From contig NZ_JANIIC010000010.1 in assembly GCF_024519315.1 (NCBI RefSeq), positions 124,001 to 188,000 on the forward strand: 64,000 bases of DNA, written 5' to 3'. A model generated the notes under the pieces. That model did not search any database. It was given only the letters and a program-made list of their open reading frames with translations, and was not told the origin of the DNA. Numbering within the stretch: position 1 is the first letter of the stretch; each line of letters opens with the position of its first letter. The stretch is from Streptomyces malaysiensis subsp. samsunensis. GTDB taxonomy: Bacteria > Actinomycetota > Actinomycetes > Streptomycetales > Streptomycetaceae. Of the stretch, positions 51,213 to 59,224 are shown one piece after another. The translations under genes were made by a program, and so were the position numbers.

Positions 51213-51710
51213 ATGGCCCTGATGACGACGATCGCTGTGACCGGGCATATGGATCTCACCGACGCGTCGGTGCCGCTGGTCCGAGGGGAGTTGGACAGGC
51301 TCCTGGGCGCCTACGAGCCCGTCGGTCTGGTCGGTGTGTCATGCATCGCCAAGGGCAGTGACAGCTTGTTCGCCGACGCGGTCCTGGCGGTCGGCGGGCG
51401 GCTGGTCGTGGTGATTCCGTCGCGGGACTACCGGCGGGCCAAGGTCAAGCCGGACCACGCCGAGACCTTCGACCGCCTTGTGGAGGCCGCGGACGAGGTG
51501 CTGGTGATGCCGCATGAGACGGCGAACCGGCAGGCGTACGAAGCCGCGAACGCCGTGCTGCTGGAGCGTGCCGACCGGTTGATGGCGGTGTGGGACGGGC
51601 GGCCGCCCTCCGGTAAGGGCGGTGGTACGGCGGACGTGGTGGAGCAGGCGCGTGGGGCGGGCGTGCCCGTGGATGTCGTCTGGCCGGACGGGGTTTCCCG
51701 GCGGGCCTGA
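51213..51710 (+). CDS. SLOG/LOG-like Rossmann-fold nucleotide-sensing protein
   Basis: The 165-residue protein begins with the strand-loop IAVTGHMDLTD. It continues with GVSCIAKGSDSLFADAVL and VVIPSRDYRR and ends with LMAVWDGRPPSGKGGGTADV. The GTGH-like first loop and the GGGTADV phosphate-binding loop are marks of the SLOG/DprA/LOG group, which binds nucleotides or nucleotide-derived ligands. ATG 51213 has AGGAGG too close (two bases), so ATG 51222 at eleven bases is equally possible. It sits between an XRE regulator and a two-helix membrane protein, a layout often seen in signalling or conflict systems. The ligand is unknown. Confidence 0.75.
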   Translation: MALMTTIAVTGHMDLTDASVPLVRGELDRLLGAYEPVGLVGVSCIAKGSDSLFADAVLAVGGRLVVVIPSRDYRRAKVKPDHAETFDRLVEAADEVLVMPHETANRQAYEAANAVLLERADRLMAVWDGRPPSGKGGGTADVVEQARGAGVPVDVVWPDGVSRRA

Positions 51711-51712
51711 CG

Positions 51713-51748
51713 ATCCACCCGGGCATCCACCTGGGCATCCACCCGGGC
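51713..51748. repeat. 12-bp tandem repeat after the SLOG gene
   Basis: Three units of ATCCACC(C/T)GGGC follow the SLOG stop codon directly. Confidence 0.8.
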
Positions 51749-51824
51749 CTCGACGTGTGAGCTTCTGAGGCCGGACCTGTGCGTATTCGCGCTGGACCGG
51801 GCCCGGTTGGGGGATGCTGGGGGC

Positions 51825-52595
51825 ATGAGGCAGGGGGAGCCCGGGGAGGGCGAGCGCTTTGCGCGGCGGGCCGCGTGGCGCCGGTACGTCGTCGCGTCCG
51901 TAGTGAGCACTGTGGCCGTCGCGGTGGCGGTCACCCATGTGCTGGCGCCGGATCTGAAGATCGACAACGTCACCGTGGCGCTCCTGGTGGTGGCCGTCGT
52001 GCCCTGGCTGCGCGATCTGCTCAACAGCATCGAGCTGCCGGGCGGGGTCCGCCTGGAGTTCAAGGAGGCGGTCGAACGGCGCATCGAGGCCGCAGAGCGC
52101 ATCGCCGACGCCGCCCTCGTCGGAAGCGGCGACGACGGGCCGGAAGCTGACGGTGCCACCGTGCTGCGGGACGTGCGCCGGCTGGCCGCCGAGTATCTTG
52201 AGGTGCGTGGGTCCATGAGCAGTGGGTCCGCCCGTACGCAGCGCATGAACGGCATCTTCGCGCGGCTGGTGCGCGCCACTCAGCGACTCGCGGACCCCGA
52301 CTTGGACGGCTGGCTCACCTCCCCGGACGGCGGTCTGCGGCTGGCGGCGTACGCGCGGCTGTACGCGGTGCCGGACGCGGACGCGCTGGCCGCCCTCGCG
52401 GACGCCGTCGTCAAGGAGCCGCTCGCGTTCAGTCAGTACTGGGGCATCCACGCGCTCGACAAGGTCGTGGACGCGGTTGGGGCCGAGGATGTGCCGCCGG
52501 GGGTCGTCCGGCGCCTGGAGGACTGCCGACCGCGCGGCGGCGACCGGGTGGCCCTGCTGCGGCGTCTGATCGCCAAGCTGCACGGGCTTCGGTAG
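51825..52595 (+). CDS. Two-helix membrane protein with cytoplasmic helical domain
   Basis: The 256-residue protein has two membrane segments (about 20-39 and 48-66). The motif DNVTVALLVVAVVPWL then SIELPGGVRLEFKE follows, a signature seen in several actinobacterial signalling and conflict-related membrane proteins as far as I recall. Residues about 78-256 form a charged helical domain with SGSARTQRMNGIF and HEAT-like repeats. It probably faces the cytoplasm. ATG 51825 is chosen. It lies 114 bp after the SLOG gene on the same strand, with the 12-bp repeat between. Confidence 0.65.
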   Translation: MRQGEPGEGERFARRAAWRRYVVASVVSTVAVAVAVTHVLAPDLKIDNVTVALLVVAVVPWLRDLLNSIELPGGVRLEFKEAVERRIEAAERIADAALVGSGDDGPEADGATVLRDVRRLAAEYLEVRGSMSSGSARTQRMNGIFARLVRATQRLADPDLDGWLTSPDGGLRLAAYARLYAVPDADALAALADAVVKEPLAFSQYWGIHALDKVVDAVGAEDVPPGVVRRLEDCRPRGGDRVALLRRLIAKLHGLR

Positions 52596-52730
52596 CGCCG
52601 GGCTCTGCGGCCTTTGGTGCGCCGACCTCCACGTTCCGGTTGCGGCTTCCGACGGGTCCGGCCCTCCGGTCGCGGCTGCCGGTGGGAGCGCCACCGCTAC
52701 CGGCAGGGGTGACGGGCCCGCGCGGCGCGC

Positions 52731-53744
52731 TCACTCAGCCGTGATGACCACCTTCCCGAAGTGCCCGCGCCCCGCGAAATACCGGTATGCGGCGGGCGCC
52801 TCCGTGAAGGGGAAGGCGCGGTCGATGGTGGGGCGCAGGCGGTGGTGCTCGATGGCGCGGTTCATCTGCTCGAACATCTCGCGGCTGCCCACGAACATCC
52901 CCTGGAGCGTGATGCCCTTGCGCAGCACCGCGGACGGGTCGGCCACGCCGTCCTGGGCCAGGACGCCGATGAGGCTGATCCGGCCCCCTACGCGTACGGC
53001 GTCCAGCGACTGCGGCAGGGTGCCCGGACCGCCCACCTCCACGACGTGGTCGACGCCGCCGCCGGTCGCCTCGGCCACCAGCCGGCCCCACTCGGGGGTA
53101 CGGGCGTAGTTCACGCCGTCCGCGGCGCCCAGGGTGCGCAGCCGTTCTAGCTTGGCGTCGTCGCTGGAGGTGGCGAACACACGGGCCCCGCCGAGCGCGG
53201 CGAACCGCAGGGCGAACAGTGACACCCCGCCGCTGCCCATGGTCAGCACCGTCTGGCCGGGGGTGAGCCCGCCGGTGACCGCCACCGCGTGCCAGGCGGT
53301 CACGGCGGCGCACGGCAGCGTCGCGGTCTCGGCGGAGTCCAGATGGGCGGGGGCGGCGACCAGGGCGTCCTGGTCGAAGAGGACGTACTCGGCGAGCACC
53401 CCGTCGGCCGGGCCGCCCAGCACGCCCGCCGTCTTCCGCGCGGTGGGCGGGCCGGAGATCCAGCCGGGCATGAAGACACCGGCGACCCGGTCCCCCTCCC
53501 GCCACCGGGTGACGCCGGAACCGGCGTCCACCACCTCGCCCGCCCCATCGGACACCGGCACCGCGTCCGGCTTCAGGGCGCGCCCGTAGGTGCCCGAGGC
53601 GATCATCAGGTCCCGGTAGTTGAGCGACCAGGCCCGCATCCGGACCAGCACCTCGCGCGGGCCGGGGGCGGGCACCTCGCGCTCGTCGAGGCGGAGTGCG
53701 TCCACGCCGGTGAGGCGCGGCAGGTGGTAGTAGCGCGTCTTCAT
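52731..53744 (-). CDS. Zinc-less medium-chain alcohol dehydrogenase/quinone reductase family protein
   Basis: The 337-residue MDR-superfamily NAD(P)-dependent oxidoreductase has a GroES-like domain (about 10-130; SLNYRDLMIASGTYG) and a Rossmann domain with VLTMGSGGVSLFALRFA. The first segment lacks the catalytic-zinc Cys (NYRD in place of CGxD), as in quinone reductase-like members. The substrate is unknown. It lies 11 bp after the stop of the phzF remnant on the same strand, so it may once have been co-transcribed from a promoter now deleted. Confidence 0.88.
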   Translation of the reverse strand: MKTRYYHLPRLTGVDALRLDEREVPAPGPREVLVRMRAWSLNYRDLMIASGTYGRALKPDAVPVSDGAGEVVDAGSGVTRWREGDRVAGVFMPGWISGPPTARKTAGVLGGPADGVLAEYVLFDQDALVAAPAHLDSAETATLPCAAVTAWHAVAVTGGLTPGQTVLTMGSGGVSLFALRFAALGGARVFATSSDDAKLERLRTLGAADGVNYARTPEWGRLVAEATGGGVDHVVEVGGPGTLPQSLDAVRVGGRISLIGVLAQDGVADPSAVLRKGITLQGMFVGSREMFEQMNRAIEHHRLRPTIDRAFPFTEAPAAYRYFAGRGHFGKVVITAE

Positions 53745-53755
53745 CACACCGTTCC

Positions 53756-54663
53756 TCACACGGTCGACGGGATCGGGACGGCCTGCCCGCTGACCCGCAC
53801 CCGGGGGTCGCCGGGCGTGACGTCGAGCAGGAGGTCGCTGGGACGGCCCATGTCCTCGCCCTGGCGGATACGGACCCGGGTCGGGCCGTCGACCAGGCCG
53901 AGTACCCGCAGATAGCCGCCGAAGGCGGCCGCCGCGGCACCGGTGGCCGGGTCCTCGACGACCCCGCCGACGGGGAACGGGTCGCGGGCGTGGAAGACGA
54001 AGCCCTGCGCGGGGCTGTCGGCGGGGCCGTTGGCGAGGCCGCCCGTGGAGTCGTCCGCGGGGCCGTTCGCGGTGCCGTTCGCGAAGTCGTTGGCGAAGTC
54101 GTTCGTGGGGCCGTCCGTAGAGCTGTCCCTGGAGCCCTCCGTGGGGCCGCCCGGGGGGCCGTTCGCGGGGCCGTTCGCGGAGTCCTTCGCGGGTCCGCCC
54201 GCGGAGGCGTCCGCGGTCTCGCGCCACACCAGATGCACCGTGGTCCAGCCGCGCCGCCGCATCACCGCCTCCAGCGCGTCGTAGTCGTAGTCGAGGTCCG
54301 CCAGCCGCTCGCGGGTGGCGGCGGCGAGGACGAGGTGGTCGTTGCCCGCGTAGGCGACATGCGGGGGCAGGGCCAGGTCCAGGTCGTCCGCGGACCAGCG
54401 CAGCGCCGCGAGCGTCGGCCCGATCTCCGTGCCCGGGTCGGCGGGGCGGGACCGCGTGGGCACGCTGGTGAGCGTGGCACGGGGCGGGCCGTCGCCGTCG
54501 GCCGTGGTCTCGACGCGGATCTCGCCCGAGGCGGTGTCGAAGACCAGCTCACCGGGGCCGTCGCGCTCGGCGAGGGCCACGGCCGTGGCGATGGTGGCGT
54601 GCCCACAGAAGGCGACTTCGGCGAGCGGGCTGAAGTACCGCAACCGGTAGCGGCGCGCGTCCT
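53756..54663 (-). pseudogene. 5'-truncated PhzF-family epimerase/isomerase gene
   Basis: The remaining sequence starts at RLRYFSPLAEVAFCGHATIA, the PhzF segment before the first-domain core. It continues through GEIRVE, HVAYAGNDHLVL and GGVVEDPATGAAAAAFGGYL to the normal end. The N-terminal 40-50 residues, including the start codon and the catalytic Glu near position 45, are missing. At about 54664 the sequence turns into a LysR-type gene on the other strand. A 65-residue Asn/Gly/Pro/Ala repeat interrupts the middle. Confidence 0.8.
54015..54212 (-). repeat. 12-bp in-frame tandem repeats inside the phzF remnant
   Basis: About 16 imperfect 12-bp units encode four-residue variants of NGPA, DGPA and NDFA. 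They form an insert between the Trp-Arg-Glu strand (VWRE) and GFVFHARDPF of the PhzF fold. Confidence 0.85.
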
Positions 54664-55063
54664 CGTCCCCCTCGTCTACCTCGCCGCCCCCGGCCACCCG
54701 ATGGCCGGACACGAGGTGGGCTGGGACGAGCTGGCCGGGCAGAGCTTCTTCGTCCACGAACAGGGCTGCTCCTACAGCGACCACCTCGTCCGCACCCTGC
54801 TCACCCTCCCGGGCCTGCCGCCCCGCCTCACCCGGTTCGGCAGCATCGAGGCCGCCCGCTCCTGTGTCGCGGCGGGCCTTGGCCTGACGCTGCTCCCCCG
54901 TGCCACGGTGGAGCGCCAGCTCGCCGACGGCCAGCTGGCGGAGGTACACGGCCCGCCCATCCCGCCGGTTCCCGTCCAGCTCACCCGCCACCGGCGCCGC
55001 TGGACCAGTCCGGCGGCACGGGCGGTGGCGGACGAGTTGACGCGGCTGCTCTCGGCGGGCTGA
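54664..55063 (+). pseudogene. 5'-truncated LysR-family regulator gene
   Basis: Only the C-terminal half of the LysR ligand-binding domain remains: VPLVYLAAPGHPMAGHEVGW, FFVHEQGCSYSDHLVRTL, FGSIEAARSCVAAGLGLTLLP, VQLTRHRRRW and the stop at 55063. The HTH and the first half of the ligand domain are missing. Its left edge abuts the phzF remnant. The pair was probably divergent, so one deletion removed the promoter region and both 5' ends. Confidence 0.8.
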
Positions 55064-55147
55064 CGCGGCGGCTCGCGGCGTGAGCTGTGCGTCAGGCGAA
55101 CGCCGGAGAACGCCGGACGAACGCCTGACGCGAGCGTCGGACCGGCG

Positions 55148-55579
55148 TCAGACCAGCGTGACGCCGTCGTGGGCGCGGATCGCCGGTGGGGTGGTGGCGT
55201 CGAGGGCGTCCAGGACGCGTACGGCGTACGCCTCGTCGGCGAGGTCGGGGACCTCGGCGCGGGTGGCCCAGCGCCAAGCGCGGGTGCGGGGGCCGGTGAC
55301 GGGGGTGCCGTCGAGGGCCGCACAGCGGAAGACGAGGGAGACGGTGAGGTCGTTCATGTCCTTGTAGACCCCGGTGAGCGCGGCCGGGAGCGCGATCTTG
55401 ACGCCCGTCTCCTCGAGGATTTCGCGCTGGAGGGCGTCGGGGGCGGTGCTCTCGGGGTCGAGCGCACCGCCCGGCGGCTCCCAGGTGCTGCCGTCGCGCC
55501 GTTTGATCAGCAGCGCTCGGCCGCGTTCGTCCACGATGACTCCGGCGACGCTGACGCGGTGCGGGCGGTCAGTTGTCAC
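55148..55579 (-). CDS. NUDIX hydrolase with shifted Nudix box
   Basis: The 143-residue protein carries the Nudix signature PGGALDPESTAPDALQREIL followed by EETGV. The usual spacing Gx5Ex7REUxEExGU is off by one: the first Glu stands one residue early and Ser takes its place. The metal-binding REILEE core is intact, so hydrolysis of a nucleoside diphosphate derivative is still likely. It starts at GTG 55579, overlapping the acidic protein gene by 11 bases. Confidence 0.88.
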   Translation of the reverse strand: MTTDRPHRVSVAGVIVDERGRALLIKRRDGSTWEPPGGALDPESTAPDALQREILEETGVKIALPAALTGVYKDMNDLTVSLVFRCAALDGTPVTGPRTRAWRWATRAEVPDLADEAYAVRVLDALDATTPPAIRAHDGVTLV

Positions 55580-56291
55580 GTTTCTCGGCCCTCTCGGCCG
55601 GCTCGCTGGCGGCCGAGTCCTTCGAGTCTTCCGAGCCCATGGAGTCTTCCGAGCTCTTCGACTCCTCCGGCTCCTTCGAGTCTTCCGAGTCCGCCGAGTC
55701 CTCGAAATACGCGTCGAGCACTACGTCGAGCTCCGCCGTCCACTCCTTGAGGAGCCTTCGGGCCGGTGCCTCGACATCGGCCGTGTACCAACGCCGGTTG
55801 GTTGTATAGACCGTGATGCCGAACCGCTTCCCGAACCGCGGGGTGTCGACCTCCACCGCACCGATCTCGTCCCATCCGAACTCGGCCTTCTCGCCGTCGA
55901 GTTCGAACGTGACGCCACCGCGCTCAGCGCGGATCACACCGCGCCGGTCGGACACCTCGAAGACGGCCCCGCCGTCCTCGTCCGCGCCGTTCTCGCGGTC
56001 CTCGTCCGCGCCGTTCTCGCGGTCCTCGTCGGACGCGACGTCACTCGTCGTATCGGCTCCGCCGTCGACATCGCCGTCGGCGTCGGCGTCGGACTCCGCC
56101 TCGGCGTCGACGCCCTCGTCCTCGTCGGGCTCGTCCTCGGCCGTGACTTTCTCCGGCGGCCGCTCTGCTGCCTTGTCCGGGGTGTCCTCCTCCACATCGG
56201 CAGGGCGCGGGGACGTCAGGCCGGGGACATACCCCGGATCCGTCCCGGCTGTGTGAATGGGCGGGATGATCGGTCCAGTGCTCTGCTCCAC
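55569..56291 (-). CDS. Acidic protein with PH-like middle domain
   Basis: The 240-residue protein starts at GTG 56291 (MEQSTGPIIPPIHTAG). Residues about 35-110 are very acidic (Asp/Glu/Ala), with an ADEDRENG duplication. Residues about 115-190 form a compact beta-rich, PH-like domain (IRAERGGVTFELDGEKAEFG, TVYTTNRRWYTADV). The last 45 residues repeat SEDSK and SEEP-type motifs. Known actinobacterial proteins of this outline have no assigned role. The extreme tails suggest a scaffold or buffer role only as a guess. Confidence 0.65.
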   Translation of the reverse strand: MEQSTGPIIPPIHTAGTDPGYVPGLTSPRPADVEEDTPDKAAERPPEKVTAEDEPDEDEGVDAEAESDADADGDVDGGADTTSDVASDEDRENGADEDRENGADEDGGAVFEVSDRRGVIRAERGGVTFELDGEKAEFGWDEIGAVEVDTPRFGKRFGITVYTTNRRWYTADVEAPARRLLKEWTAELDVVLDAYFEDSADSEDSKEPEESKSSEDSMGSEDSKDSAASEPAERAEKRDN

Positions 56292-56618
56292 GGCGGGAAG
56301 TATTGCGGATAAACCTGTGCCGCCGACAGGCAACCCCGCTCCCAATCGAGCAGACACGGAAAAGCCGCAGGTTACGCGGAGCCGATTTCGGCGCGGGCCG
56401 TAGCGGCGGCCCGGCGCCGCACGCCTTTACTGTCCCTTTACTATGGGTGTGGGGACACTTGACCTACCGGCGCCTTCCCGGCGCCCTCCCAGCGCCCCAC
56501 AAGCGCACACAAGCGCCCCGCCAGCACCCTCCGAGCGATGAAGGAGCACCAGACCCGCAATGGGTGAACCTCCCAGTACCACCCGTGCCACCCCCCACCC
56601 GCCCCGCACTGGGGCGCC

Positions 56619-56646
56619 CCTGATCAGCTCGATCAGCTCGATCAGG
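56619..56646 (+). promoter_or_regulatory. CCTGATC...GATCAGG inverted repeat before the CNNM gene
   Basis: CCTGATC (56619-56625) and GATCAGG (56640-56646) flank a loop of AGCTC-GATC repeats. GATCAGCTC occurs twice in tandem. It ends 17 bases before the GTG start and overlaps the region where a ribosome would bind. Confidence 0.45.
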
Positions 56647-56663
56647 GAGACGGGCGTGGCACG

Positions 56664-58127
56664 GTGACCGCGACCCTGCTGCTGCTTCTCGCGCTGGCCC
56701 TCACACTCGCCTGCGCGGTCTTCGTGGCCGCCGAGTTCTCCCTCACCACCGTCGAACGCGGCGACCTGGAGCGCGCCGCCGAAGCCGGTGAGCGCGGGGC
56801 CGACAGCGCGCTCACGGCGGTGCGTCGGCTGACGTTCCAGCTCTCCGGGGCCCAATTGGGCATCACCGTCACCTCCTTGGTGATCGGCATGCTCGCCGAG
56901 CCCTCGCTGGCCGTTCTCCTGGAGAGCCCGCTCACCGCGGCCGGCCTGCCCGAGGGCGCGGCGTCGACGGCCGCGGTGGTGCTGGGCGTGGCCGTGTCCA
57001 CGGTGGTGCTGATGGTCGCCGGAGAGCTGGTGCCCAAGAACTGGGCCATCTCCCGCCCCCTGCACGTGGCCAAGGCGGTCGCCGCCCCGCAGCGCGCCTT
57101 CACCGCCGCCTTCGCCCCGCTGATCCACCACCTCAACAACACGGCCAACCGTCTGGTGCGCCGCCTGGGCCTGGAGCCCGCCGAGGAGCTGGCCTCCGCC
57201 CGTACCCCGGACGAACTGGTCGCGCTGGCCCGCCACTCGGCCGCCGAGGGCGCGCTGGAGCAGGACGCGGCCGAGCTGTTCGTCCGTACGCTCCACCTGA
57301 GCGAGCTGACCGCCGAGAACGTGATGACCCCACGCGTGGACGTCCAGGCGCTGGAGGCCCACGCCACCGCCGCCGACGCCGCCAACCTCACCCTGGCCAC
57401 CGGGCGTTCCCGCCTCCCCGTCTACCGCGACAGCCTGGACGAGGTGGTCGGCACCGTGCACATCCGCGATGTCCTCGCCCTCGACGCCGCCCGCCGCGCC
57501 ACCACCCCCGTCACCGACCTGGCCACGCCCCCGCTCCTGGTCCCCGACAGCCTCCCGGTGGACCGGCTGCTGGACCGGCTGCGCGGCGCGCGCACCATGG
57601 CCGTCGTCATCGACGAGTACGGGGGCACGGCGGGGGTCGCCACCCTGGAGGACATCGTCGAGGAGGTCGTCGGCGACGTCCGCGACGAACACGACACCGA
57701 TGAGGCCCCCGGCCTGGTGCCCCTCGGCCCCGGCGCCTGGGAGGCGGACGGCGGCGTACGGCTGGACGAGCTCACCGGCATCGGCCTGACCGCGCCCGAG
57801 GGCCCGTACGAAACCGTCGCGGGCCTGCTGGCCACGGCCCTGAGGCGCATCCCGGCGGCCGGGGACACCTTCGAGACCGACGGCTGGCAGCTCACGGTCC
57901 TGAAGGTGGACCACCACCGGGCCGACCGCGTACGGATCACCGAGATCACCGAGATCACCGAGATCACCGAGATCGCCGAGATCACCGAGGGTGCGCGGCG
58001 CGCCGAGACCACCAAGAACGAGGAGACCGCCAAGAGCGCGGAGACCCCCGAGACCCCCGAGACCCCCGAAACCCCGAAGACCCCCGAAACCCCGAAGACC
58101 CCCGCAACCCCCGAGGCCCCCCGATGA
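56664..58127 (+). CDS. CNNM/HlyC-CorC-type membrane protein 1
   Basis: The 487-residue protein has a DUF21/CNNM membrane domain (about 1-180, four segments; AEFSLTTVERGDLE and VAGELVPKNWAISRP). A CBS pair follows at about 205-330 (VMTPRVDVQAL; VVIDEYGGTAGVATLEDIVEEVVGD), then a CorC_HlyC domain (about 345-420). Related proteins take part in magnesium or cobalt transport or control. The C-terminal 70 residues are two runs of simple repeats (ITE and ETP units) not seen in usual members. The GTG at 56664 is used. The gene overlaps the next by four bases. Confidence 0.9.
   Translation: MTATLLLLLALALTLACAVFVAAEFSLTTVERGDLERAAEAGERGADSALTAVRRLTFQLSGAQLGITVTSLVIGMLAEPSLAVLLESPLTAAGLPEGAASTAAVVLGVAVSTVVLMVAGELVPKNWAISRPLHVAKAVAAPQRAFTAAFAPLIHHLNNTANRLVRRLGLEPAEELASARTPDELVALARHSAAEGALEQDAAELFVRTLHLSELTAENVMTPRVDVQALEAHATAADAANLTLATGRSRLPVYRDSLDEVVGTVHIRDVLALDAARRATTPVTDLATPPLLVPDSLPVDRLLDRLRGARTMAVVIDEYGGTAGVATLEDIVEEVVGDVRDEHDTDEAPGLVPLGPGAWEADGGVRLDELTGIGLTAPEGPYETVAGLLATALRRIPAAGDTFETDGWQLTVLKVDHHRADRVRITEITEITEITEIAEITEGARRAETTKNEETAKSAETPETPETPETPKTPETPKTPATPEAPR
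57936..57989 (+). repeat. 9-bp in-frame repeat ATCACCGAG (six units)
   Basis: Six consecutive units, the fifth reading ATCGCCGAG, encode ITE repeats at the end of the first CNNM-type protein. A second run of GAGACCCCC-type units encoding ETP/KTP lies at about 58040-58115. Confidence 0.9.
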
Positions 58128-59140
58128 CCGTCCTCCAACTCGCCATCGGCGCCCTCACCCTCCTCACCAACGCCTTCTTCGTCGGTGCCGAATTCGCCCT
58201 GATCTCCGTGCGCCGCAGCCAGATCGAGCCGCGTGCGCAGGCGGGGGAGAAGCGGGCACGCGGTGTGCTGTGGGCGCTGGAGCACCTGTCCGCGCTGATG
58301 GCCACGGCCCAGCTCGGCATCACCATCTCCTCCCTCGTCCTGGGCGCGGTCGCCGAACCGGCCATCGCCCATCTGCTGGAGCCGGTCTTCGACGCCGTCC
58401 ATGTCCCGCACGCCCTGGTGCATCCGATCGCGTTCGTCCTCGCGCTCACGGCGGCCACGTATCTCCACATGCTCATCGGCGAGATGGTCCCCAAGAACAT
58501 CGCCCTCGCCGCCCCCGAGCGCACCGCGCTCCTCCTCGGCCCGCCGCTGGTGGCCCTCACCCGCCTCCTGCGCCCCGTCGTCTTCGGCGTCAACGCCTTC
58601 GCCAACGGCGTGCTGCGGCTGCTGAAGGTCGAGCCCAAGGACGAGATCGAGTCGGTCTTCACGGACGCCGAGCTGATCCGGCTGGTACGGGACTCCAGCG
58701 ACGCCGGGCTGCTCGGCACGTCCGGCGGCGACCGGCTGCGCGACGCCCTGGAACTGGGTACCCGGCGGGTCGGCGACATCCTCGTCCCGCTCGACGCGAT
58801 GGTCACCGTCGACCACCGCGTCACCCCCGCCCGACTGGAGCGCGCGGCGGCCGCCTCCGGCTACTCACGACTCCCGGTCACCGGCCCCGGCGGCGCCATC
58901 CTGGGCTACCTCCACATCAAGGACACCCTCGGCATCACCGACCGGGACCGTCCCTTCCCCCGCACCGCCGTGCACACCGTCCCCCGCGTCCACGCCGAAA
59001 CCCCGCTGGACGACACCCTCACCACCCTGCGCGCCACCGGCGCCCACCTGGCCGCCGTGTCGTCCGACACCGGCACGGTCCTGGGCTTCGTCACGATGAC
59101 GGACGTCCTGGGAGAACTCGTGGGCGCGGCTCGGACGTAG
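58124..59140 (+). CDS. CNNM/HlyC-CorC-type membrane protein 2
   Basis: The 338-residue protein has a CNNM membrane domain (about 1-180; AEFALISVRRSQIE and LIGEMVPKNIALAAP). A CBS pair follows at about 205-335 (GDILVPLDAMVTVD; GYLHIKDTLGI; GFVTMTDVLGELVG). It lacks the CorC_HlyC domain of its neighbour. Paired genes of this kind are common in actinomycetes and may form a heteromer. The start overlaps the first gene (ATGA). Confidence 0.9.
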   Translation: MTVLQLAIGALTLLTNAFFVGAEFALISVRRSQIEPRAQAGEKRARGVLWALEHLSALMATAQLGITISSLVLGAVAEPAIAHLLEPVFDAVHVPHALVHPIAFVLALTAATYLHMLIGEMVPKNIALAAPERTALLLGPPLVALTRLLRPVVFGVNAFANGVLRLLKVEPKDEIESVFTDAELIRLVRDSSDAGLLGTSGGDRLRDALELGTRRVGDILVPLDAMVTVDHRVTPARLERAAAASGYSRLPVTGPGGAILGYLHIKDTLGITDRDRPFPRTAVHTVPRVHAETPLDDTLTTLRATGAHLAAVSSDTGTVLGFVTMTDVLGELVGAART

Positions 59141-59224
59141 CGACGTCGAACGAGCAACGTAGCGGGACCTGCGGACAAAAAGGACGGACAAGATAGGCGA
59201 GACGGGCAAGACGGAAAAGGCAGA

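Noticed and set aside
53990..55063. A 357-codon plus-strand frame as one LysR-like gene
   Set aside because: Only the part after about 54664 is LysR-like. The earlier part is antisense to phzF and low in complexity.
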